Assembly: GCF_000281045.1 (NCBI RefSeq)
Contig: NW_008246071.1
Coordinates: 814,142 to 837,404, forward strand
From: Saprolegnia diclina VS20
Taxonomy: Eukaryota; Oomycota; Saprolegniomycetes; Saprolegniales; Saprolegniaceae
Direction: 5' to 3'
DNA: 23,263 nt
Shown here: positions 11,101 to 19,340 of the stretch, piece after piece
Layout: the number at the start of each line of letters is the position of its first letter
Position numbering within the stretch: the first letter of the stretch is position 1
The notes under the pieces: model-generated
What the model was told of the DNA's origin: nothing
What the model saw: only the letters and a program-made list of their open reading frames with translations
Database searches by the model: none
Position numbers and translations under genes: made by a program

Positions 11101-11392
11101 GCCTCGTCGAGACGTCGAGGCACCTGAGGATGCTGGCGAAGCGTCGCACCAGCGCTTCGTTCTGCGACGTCTTGTTCTGCTCCTGCTGCAGCACAACGAC
11201 CAGCGTCTTGGTCATTTCCCGCCGGCGCTCACGCTCGGCAATGTACTTCTTCTTCCACGCCGCCGCCTCCCGCAGCGCCTGCGCCTTGGCCCGCTACCCA
11301 TACGCGCCGATCCACCGCGGCCACAAGATCGGTCAGGAAGGGTCTACCTCAGCCTCCTCGCACCGCGTCTGCCACATGCCCGCCGTCGCCAT
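8149..11392 (-). CDS. DENN-domain protein with internal PDZ domain
   Basis: Thirteen exons: 11392-11348, 11293-11124, 11074-10579, 10534-10376, 10327-9989, 9945-9856, 9809-9431, 9382-9231, 9181-9095, 9051-8863, 8776-8512, 8464-8363, 8309-8149; 877 residues. Residues 16-60 are a charged coiled coil. An acidic, Ser/Pro-rich stretch leads to uDENN (about 198-300: FEHFFIAGIPAS, AILFQYPPA, SGFCFPVG). A PDZ-like unit follows (434-585: PLLGLTLKR, then GVRVGDLLVAINGFPIG and the last strand LKLRFQRI). Next comes cDENN (about 611-790: LLLEKQVAIVSDS, LLRPFQWQ, TYIPVLPSSLLDFL, SPVPYLVGVHNG), then a helical C-tail. DENN proteins are GDP-GTP exchange factors for Rab GTPases in membrane traffic; the PDZ could tether it to a partner's C-terminus (inference). 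The start is the first in-frame ATG before the coiled coil. Confidence 0.9.
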
Positions 11393-12232
11393 GAACAATG
11401 ACAACGCCGTCTCTGAGATCCCAACGTGTTTGCGACGACGCTGGGTGGCAAGCGCTCAGTTGCGTTTTAAATAATAAAGAGCGATATCAAACGCCGATAC
11501 AAAGGCTTTGTATTCGACGACAGCCCGCTGGTGAAGGCCAGTGGCTCCAAGATACCAGCGCGAAAAGCCTTGGATCTTCTGTCTTCTTTTCGATTGCTGG
11601 CTGGCGCTGCCACGTGGCACCTCGACGACCCAACGGCAATGTCAACCGGCTGCGTTCGTTGCCGGGATACGGAAGGCACTCGCTGGAGCTAGTACAATTA
11701 GTGTACTCTGTGCTCTCCACAACTACCGGTACTACTACACAGTAGTATTTGTACAGACTTGCACAGAAGTTGGCGACGACACCAACTGGGACGAGACAAG
11801 TCGATGTCCAAAAAGCTTGCCTGAAAAAATCGGGTCGGCTGACAGGGCGTGCGGTGGCCGCACCGCAGGTGCGACCCCGTACACCGCGAGGCCGTCACTG
11901 CTTTCATCGACACCTTGTGAAGGACTCGTGGGACCGAGCGCTGGTGGGGCGGCACCGGTGCAGCGCACGCGGTGGCAGGGCGACGCACCACCGCTCTCGG
12001 TAGCCAATCAGCTGTCGCCACCCGCTTGGCCGTTCTTTAAAATGGTGGTCGTTTAACTTGCGGTTTGTATGCCAACGGCGGTCTTTCGTTGACTTGCGGT
12101 TAGTATACCCGATCGCGGCGAAAAAAGAACTTGCGGTTTGTATCGGGCCAAAAATCGTCGGCTCCACCGCCATAAACCCACGACCGCACCGGACGTCGGT
12201 TGCCGCTCGTCCACCGTGCGAACCCGCGTGCG
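11393..12232. other. Divergent intergenic region between DENN and PHD genes
   Basis: These 840 bases hold no gene I can support. A + frame at 11541-12056 (171 codons) has no recognisable domain. Small inverted repeats are present: ATACAAAG with CTTTGTAT at 11497-11513, and TACTACT with AGTAGTA at 11730-11747. The last 180 bases hold a cluster of three motif copies, listed separately. Confidence 0.6.
12056..12145 (+). promoter_or_regulatory. Three spaced copies of CTTGCGGTTwGTAT
   Basis: Near-identical 16-mers start at 12057, 12093 and 12130 (CTTGCGGTTTGTATGC, CTTGCGGTTAGTATAC, CTTGCGGTTTGTATCG), all on the + strand and 36-37 bases apart. The last lies about 88 bases before the PHD start codon. 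The even spacing suggests a bound protein array or a short decayed tandem repeat. Related single copies occur at 1600 (opposite strand), 6260, 6313 and 15139, each in a divergent intergenic region. Confidence 0.5.
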
Positions 12233-13848
12233 ATGCCCGTCATGAACTTTGGCGCCCAAGACATCGAGAACCACATGAGCGGCCTCGGCCGCCTGGCCGC
12301 GCTCTGCGAGATGGGGTACCGTCGTCGTCGCCGAGCTGCATGCATGGCCGCTCACGCCGCAGCTGCATAGGTCCGACTCGAGCGGCGACGAGAGCGAAGG
12401 CGTGCGCCGCCCGCCCAGCGGCGACCGCACACAAGAGCTCACAGACTACGTGCTCACGACGATGCGCCAGCTCGCGCGCATTAGCGCCGGCCTCTCGGCG
12501 CTCGTGCCGGGCTCCCAGCAGCAGACCGCGGCCGCCGGGCTCATGCACACGGCCAGCGCGTCGCCCGAGTCGACCGGTCGGCTCTGGAACACGCTGCATA
12601 AATTAAACGCGACGGCCGACACCATCGTCGACGCGGTCCAAGCCGGCGACATCACGCTGCAGGCGCTCGATCTGACGTTATTGCCGCCGGACCCGTCCAT
12701 GGCGCTCGAGACGATCAACGTCAAGCTCCTCTCGGCGCAAAAGAAAATCTACCAGCGCACCGCGAGCGACCACCTCCTGCGCACGACGCACAGCGTCCTC
12801 GACGACGCGTGGCAAAAGGGCGAAATGGTCGCGCTCGAGGCGGCGCGCCGGTCGCTCAGCGCATGGCGCACGTCGGCCGCCGACCTCAAAACCAAAGTCG
12901 CATCGGCGCTCGCGAGCCCCGACACGAGCCCTCTCGAGGTCCTCCAGAACGTCCAGGACTTTCTCAGCTCGCTCACCGTGTGCAAGCTCAACGCTGAGGC
13001 GCCCACCGAGGCCGACATCCAGTTCAAGGCGACGACGCTCGAAGAGCACGTCGGCCGACTGCAGGCCAGCATCGTTGCGTCCATGTCATCCTCCACCGCT
13101 GGTATTCACTTGCTCTCAGAGTCGTCATACGATCGATCAACCTTGGCGTAGGGCCGCGCGCCAAGCACACTGAGGGCCGGAAGCGCCCGCTTTCCAAGCA
13201 CCTTGTCGAGCCCATCGCCGTCGAGAAGCGCCGGCGCCCGTCGACGTCACCCTATGCGCTGCCCAACCGCAAGCCGGCGGCCGAGACGCCGTCGCATCTC
13301 CAGGGTGTACGCACGTACGTGCCAACGAAAACGTAGTCGACGCGACCTTATATCGTCGTCTCACGCCTCTATCTCTAGCGCCGATGGAGACGAGTACGTC
13401 AAGGAGGCAACTGACGACGGCAGCGCCGTCGACGCCGCACCGGTCGGGGCCGCGACGCCGATCGGGTGCGAGATCTGTCATGAGAACAACGCCCACGAGC
13501 AAATGCTCTTGTGCGACAACAACTGCGGCCACGGTACCTTCTTCCTGCCCTATGTCCTCTGACGTCGCGTCGTCGATGTTGGTAGAGTACCATCTCTTTT
13601 GTCTCAACCCGCCGCTCGAGGATATCCCGGAAGGCGACTGGTTTTGCCCGAGCTGCGAGCAAAATTTGTGCTTGGCCCAGAAATGCAAGCGCGTCTGCGT
13701 GCTCTCGCGCAAGTACTGCAGCCGCCACCTCTGCAAGGACGGCTCGTGCGGCTTCCGCGCCAAGAAGGCGGGCTACTGCGGCAAGCACGCCAAATTGCTT
13801 CTGCGCTACGAGTCGGACGACGACCTCGACTCGGACATGGGCCGATAG
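12233..13848 (+). CDS. PHD-finger protein with Cys/His-rich tail (paralogue 1)
   Basis: Five exons (12233-12315, 12371-13101, 13152-13314, 13379-13533, 13586-13848) encode 464 residues. The N-terminal two thirds are helical and Ser/Ala-rich without a known domain. A basic patch (KRRRP near residue 300) could be a nuclear signal. The PHD finger is C4HC3: C356, C359, C371, C375, H380, C383, C398, C401, with LLCDNNCGHEYHLFCLNPPL and EGDWFCPSC. A second Cys/His module fills the tail (LCLAQKCKR, YCSRHLCKDGSCGFR, AGYCGKH), followed by an acidic end. PHD fingers usually read histone H3 tails, so a chromatin role is likely; the ligand is unknown. A phase-1 intron cuts the PHD just before H380. The 3' end lies 100 bp from its convergent paralogue. 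Confidence 0.88.
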
Positions 13849-13948
13849 ATGAGCTTTGTGTGCGTGTATATATGAAAAAGCTGACGAGCAAACGAGGTGG
13901 ACGTGCTATCCCGTGGTGCAATGGAATAAAATAGGATGAGAAAGAGGG

Positions 13949-15092
13949 TCACTTGGCGAGCGCCAAGGTGCGCTTCTGGGACGTATCGTGGCGACGGCAA
14001 TACCCGCGCCCGCGCAGACGAAAGTCGCACCCGTGGAAGCGACAGCTGTGCACGATGCAGTACCGACGCGAGCTCTTGCGCTTGCAGTGGAGCGCGGCGC
14101 AGACCTCGATCGTGGGCGACCCCGAGCACGACGGACATGGCCATGGCTTCTTGGGCGTGTGCTCGAGACCGACGCAGAAGCGGTGGACCACTGAATGGAC
14201 GACGCATGATGGTTGGGAAGCTGAAAGATCAAGTACCTTTGCCACAGGTGGCATTGCAACACGAAAGGAGTGGCGCGTCGTGCTGCTCGAGACCGCACAG
14301 ATAGCAGCGTGATGGGTCGAACGGGTCGCTGAACTCGTCGTCTGCGTCCTCGTGCTTGACATCGTCGTCGCTTGGCTCGTCTTCCGGCTCCAACTTGCGT
14401 TTTTTCGATAATGCGGCGAACGACCGCGCAACCCGTGGAGGGGTGCGCACGAGGGGACTCGCAATCTGCGCCGATGCGAGGCGTAGCGCCGTAAAGTGGT
14501 CGTGTTGCTGCGCGACAGTGTTTGGGCGCAGCGATCGGGATGCCCCCTCGGTCCGCGGTGGCGTTACCGGTGGGAAGCTACAGATCTGGATGGACGCCGC
14601 AAAGTCGAGGCAGCGCTGCAGAATGCGGTCGTCAGTAAAGATGAATCCATTCGTCTCGACGAGCTCCTCGAGTTTGTCCTTGATCTCGCCGGCCACGACC
14701 TTCCAATGGCGCACGCGGTTCGCCAGCGCTTCTTGTGCCGAGGCTGGGGCAGGCTTGTGGCCGAGCTCGACTTTGAGGCCGTCGCCAGCACGGGTCGCCG
14801 GTGTCGTAGGTCGCTCATCGTCTGTGCTCGGGCTAGCCTCGAAGCGTCGCCCGGCGCGGCGCAGGCCCTTCTTCCCAAGGCTGCGCGCCTTGAGCGGCCG
14901 AGCGTCCGAGTCGTACTCGACGTCGACGACCGCGTCCGGGCTGCTCGTGTAGCTCTCGTCGTAGGCGCGGCCGATGGCCATGATGCTCTCGAGGACGTCG
15001 TACTCGGTGCCCGGCGACCCTACGTGGCGCAGCCGCGTCGCCAGCGGCGCCTCCTGGCTCGAGACCTCTGCGAGCTGCTCCAGCGCTGTCAT
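13949..15092 (-). CDS. PHD-finger protein with Cys/His-rich tail (paralogue 2)
   Basis: Two exons (15092-14237, 14190-13949) encode 365 residues. The N-terminal part is charged with no recognised domain; a basic stretch SKKRKLEPE precedes an acidic run. The PHD-type finger is CYLC (263, 266), C279, C283, H288, C291, C304, C307, shorter than its neighbour's and without the Pro-Leu motif after the fourth pair. The tail repeats the neighbour's module: VCAALHCKR, YCIVHSCRFHGCDFR, RGYCRRH. The single intron has the same phase and the same place in the finger as in paralogue 1. The start at 15092 was preferred over an in-frame ATG at 15198 because the sequence between them contains promoter-like motif 15139-15154. 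Function is probably chromatin reading, by family only. Confidence 0.87.
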
Positions 15093-15473
15093 CGGTCGGT
15101 CGCAAATTCCACACTGAAGATCGCGCGGTGAAATTAAGCTTGGGCTTAGTATACTTTCCGTATCCGGACGCGGGCGCCGGATACCGCAAAACGGTTTCAA
15201 CTCTTTCGCACACTATTTAACAGTGTCATCATGTCACATCTCGCCAGCCGTGTTGCGAGCGTCGCTGGGTGGAGCGACGAGGTGTCGAGCACACCTACCC
15301 CATAAAGAGTACGTAGCATTTTACTATCGTATTTCTAGTGCTGCACCATGGCTCGACTGTTCGGAGCCTCCGCCAAGTCGTGTGGCGCCAAAGGAGGCGT
15401 TGAATTGAATTCTCACACTATTTCAAGATGGAGAATTTCCAGGCGCCAGAATCTGCGAAACGTCGCGGCCAGC
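15093..15473. other. Divergent promoter region between PHD paralogue 2 and the K+ channel
   Basis: This region contains CTTGGGCTTAGTATAC at 15139-15154 and two CACACTATTT boxes at 15209-15218 and 15414-15423. It is AT-richer than the flanking exons. A short out-of-frame reading frame (ATG at 15428, stop at 15497-15499, 23 codons) starts just after the second box and overlaps the preferred channel start. Confidence 0.5.
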
Positions 15474-18400
15474 ATGAAGCAGCCGGGGCAGCGCGGTGAT
15501 GACAACCAAGCCGACGAGATGATCGAGACGAGCAGTCGAAGCCGGGTAGAGGTCAGCAGTCGAAGCCGGGTAGAGATCAGCAGTCGAAGCCGGGTAGAGA
15601 CCTGCGACCACCTGGAGGCCAGCGCGCATGGCCACCACGAGGTCGAGATCGAGCTCGCGACCATGTCCTCGACCTGCGGTCCGGCGTACACGCAGCTCCG
15701 AACGCCTCGACCAAGCACGGACGCGTCGATGCTTCCCGAAGACGACGAAGCGTCGCGATCTGCTGGCAGCAAGGTATGTGGTGGGCAGAGAGCCTTCCTC
15801 ATGCTCTTGCTGACTCTGTAGATGGGCGCAGCGCGGCCTCGTACGCACCTCCTACCTGCTTGTCATCCAATGGCTTCGTCATGCGTACATGCATAGAGGC
15901 TTCCCATCAGCTGCGCATCGACTGCTCTTCGACGCAGTACGAGACCACTCCGGCGCCCGATGCTAATGGCTTGACGACGGACCGCGTGTACCGCGAGCGC
16001 TCGCAGCGGGGCATGACGCTGGTGTACGCGCCGACGATCCGCGAGCAGCTGCAAGCCCACATGACGAGGTAGCACTGCCTTCGTCTCCAGCTTGTAAGAA
16101 TGTTATGTTGCGTGTAGCCGTGTTGGTGTCTACCTCGAGCTCATCAACACGTCGTTCAGCGTCCTCTGCTGCCTCTTCTACCTCTTCCAGGTACGACATC
16201 TCGAGCATCACTGTCATCTCTCATGTACTCCCAGCTCTACGCACCAACAATGTACGACGCGCTGCAGATCCAAGTCGTCGAGATCACACTCACGTGTTAC
16301 TTTGCGTTGCATTATGTATGTTTGCCTTTGGCTCATTTGCCTGTGGTATTCACGACATGCGTAGCTCGTACACTTCTACACGACCGAGGACGTGTGGCAG
16401 TTCGTCTTGTCGATGAACGGCGTCATTGACGTCATCACGATCGTACCGGCGTTTATCATGGTACTCTAGTTTCCAGTCTCTAGAACTCTAATTTTTGCTA
16501 GTTTTTGAGCACAACCCAAAACTCGAAAGCGCTCACAATCTTCCGCGTCTTCCGCGTCTTTCGGGCGCTGCGCGTGCTTCGGCTCTACCGTCTCATTCGC
16601 AGCCGCAAGCACGGATACAACTACGAGGTCGAGTCGACGACATGTGCTGTCGCATCTCATGTTCGAGGTGCAGTGGGGTGTCTTTACGTTCTCGATCTGC
16701 GCCATCATCTTTGTCGCGGCCGGCATCTTCCAGGCGCTCGAAGACTACCCCGAGCGCACTCGGAACATCGAGTTCCACGACGCCCTGTACTTTATCCTTG
16801 TCACGTTGGCCACGATTGGTGCGTATACATGTGTACTATCTCTCGTCAACCAAGCAACGGGGTAGGGTACGGGGACATTGTCGCGACGACGACCTTGAGT
16901 GAGGTCTTTGTGATGGGGCTCATCGTGGCGGTCGTGACAGTCGTCCCGGGCCAGCTCACGCGCCTCAACGCACTTCACAAGCCGCGCTACGCCCACGACG
17001 ACGCGTACCGAGGCCGTCCAAAGAAGAGCCACGTCGTAGTCTCGGGGCACATTGCCCACGAAGCCTTTGCGGACTTTCTCACCGAGTTTTACCACCCGAG
17101 TCGCGGCGTCGTGGACTTTGACGTGGTTGTGCTTGGGCGTGACGCGCCCTCGGACGTCATGACGCGCCTCCTTGGCAACGTCGCGTACGCCGCCAAGACG
17201 ACGTACCTCAAAGGCTCGTTGATGCTCGAGAAGGACCGGTCTCGTGTTCACCTGGAGAACGCGGAGGCGGTGTTTGTGCTCGCGAACCGCCAGTCGGCCG
17301 ACCACGCGGCCGAAGACGCCTCGACGCTGCTCCAGGCGCTCAGCGTGCGCAACTACGCCGACAGCACCGGCCGGCGCGTGCGCACGTATCTGCAAATGAT
17401 TGCTGACGCGCACCACGACCTCTCGCACATCATTGGCGCCACGCAGACGCTGCATACGAACCGCATGAAGGACGACATTGTGGCGCGTGGCACCGTGTGC
17501 CCCGGGGCCTGCGCGCTCATTCTCAACCTCATCCAGTCGATCGACGAGAAAAAGTACCAAAAGCACATTCTCGGGCCCGCGCCGTGGATCCAAGAGGTAC
17601 ATGGTTGATATATTGATACTGTGGTTGATACGATTGTCTGTAGTACATTGGCGGCATGAGCCGGCAAATTTACGCCATTGTCTTTTCCGAAGCGTTTGAC
17701 GGCCACCTCTTTCAAGACGTAGCGCGGCGCGTCTACCACGGGTACGACGCTCGCAAATGTGAATCCCAGCATATTCGCATCGGTAGGTTTGAGAGCATTT
17801 TGCTGGCGGTGTACCGCCGCGACAAAGACGAAGGCCATCCCCGCGTGTGTTTGGGTCCGTTTCACAAGCCGATTCTTGAAGGGTGCGCTCGTGTCGTCGA
17901 GGTTTAGTATGTACTGGGATGTACTACTGTAGGGACATTGGCTTTGTCGTCGCGTCGTCCTCGTACGTCGTGCACCAGATCCTCGCCGACTATAGTATGC
18001 TGGTGCACAACGAAGCCGAAGACGCTTCGTCCCGATCGCGTTCGACGTCGTTCCGGCATCACCCGCTGATTTCAACCAATAACCTACTCCACCGGCAGTC
18101 GCCGCTGCACCAGCGCCTCAGCCAGTCGATTCGGTCGCCAACCGACCAAGGGAGCTTTGGCTTTGAGTCGGTCATGTCGCTGGACGAAGCCATTCGCCAC
18201 GCGACGAAGAAGGCGACTAAGTCACTCACGCAACACGTCGTGCTCTGCGGGTCCCTTCGTCATATCGTGCCCGTCATCCATCGTCTTCGGCGTATGTACT
18301 ATCAGCTTGACGGTCAGTACCCGTCGCTCGTGCTGCTTTGTGACACGGCGCCGACACCTCATGACTTTCCACCCGACTATGCGCTGCCAAGTCACGTGCA

Positions 18401-19265
18401 TTTTGTCATTGGGAGCTCGTTGCGGTGCGCCGATCTCGTCCGCGTCGGCGCGCCCAACGCCAAAGCCGTCCTTCTCTACCCGTACGACTCGCAACAGCAC
18501 TTTCGAAACGAGAGCAGCACCGACGAGAGTAGCGACACCACCACGTGTCTCCTCGACTACGGCGTCGTGACGTCGCTTCTGTGCTTGGAAACAGCCAGCG
18601 ACCTCGCGCATGTCGCGCTCAACGCCGAGTCAGCGGCGGCCCAAGACGACTTGGTGTTTTACGCCTCAAACCGCGTGCCGCTCTCGGCGGTGCAAGATCA
18701 CCTGGTATGCCACTACCCAAATTTGAACCCAGCGCTCTTCCGCGGTACGTCGTCGATCCAGAGCATGAGCGCGCGGTTACGGCAACACTCGGCGGCCGAG
18801 ACGCCCGAGTCCCACGAAGTGCCGTGCGTCGCGGTCCTCACGCGCGGCAGCAACATCAAGTTTTGCCGCCCGCGCGACGTCCACGTGTGTGCGGACGACC
18901 TTCCGTACCTGGCGCCGGCGTACGCTGCCGGGCGCGTCTTTGTCGACAGCCGTCTCGACTTGCTCTTGTGCCAAGCGTTCTACAACCCGTACATCACCGA
19001 AGTCATCCACGCGCTTGCGGGCTCCGAGTCGGACGCGCCGATTTTGCGCTTGGTGGAGCTGCCATCGGCGCTTGTCGGGCTCACGTTTGGGGACTTGGTG
19101 CTGCGTATGCTCTCGAGCGACGCGATCGTCCTCGGGCTCTACCGGTGTCCGCACAAGCGCCTTGGCAATTTGCTACCGTACGTGTACACGTCGCCGCCCC
19201 GCGAGACCCGCCTACACTCGAAAGACAAGGTGTTTCTTCTTGCGCGCGAGGCCACCGTCCCCTAA
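15474..19265 (+). CDS. Voltage-sensor K+ channel with tandem RCK domains (BK/Slo-like)
   Basis: Eleven exons: 15474-15773, 15822-15840, 15897-16068, 16118-16190, 16235-16315, 16365-16460, 16502-16627, 16668-16818, 16866-17596, 17644-17882, 17933-19265; 1106 residues. S1 is about 165-187, S2 192-215 and S3 224-248. S4 (FRVFRVFRALRVLRLYRLIR) has Arg at every third place from 262 to 280. S5 is 291-312; the filter TIGYGD is 338-343; S6 is about 349-375. RCK1 begins at HVVVSGHIAHEAF (about 395) and RCK2 at HVVLCGSLRHI (about 764), ending with AFYNPYITEVIHAL and ALVGLTFGDLVLRML. This is the BK plan: voltage sensor plus a cytosolic ion-binding ring at a membrane K+ pore. No hydrophobic S0 and no Asp-rich Ca-bowl is seen. 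The exon of 19 bases is needed to keep frame. An in-frame ATG at 15348 would add 42 residues. The 3' end is 75 bp from the convergent C2HC gene. Confidence 0.92.
15531..15602 (+). repeat. Three 24-bp tandem repeats inside the channel N-terminus
   Basis: Three perfectly spaced 24-base units, differing only at their last three bases, encode SSRSRVEV, SSRSRVEI and SSRSRVET at about residues 20-43 of the channel. The near-identity at DNA level points to recent duplication. RSxS-like sites in the repeat could be kinase targets, which is inference. Confidence 0.85.
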
Positions 19266-19340
19266 CCCTCATTTCACTGATTAAGGTATTGGCGATAGCC
19301 ACTATATTGCCGTGCTATATTGTCGCGAGAATATGGACAA

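Noticed and set aside
11541-12056. 171-codon + strand frame upstream of the first PHD gene
   Set aside because: No recognisable domain and no support from splice sites or promoter; it lies in a divergent intergenic region.
16505-17608. One continuous 367-codon frame through the channel pore
   Set aside because: Between 16628 and 16865 this frame gives no S5 or filter. Two introns (40 and 47 bases) restore S5 and TIGYGD, so the continuous frame is accidental.
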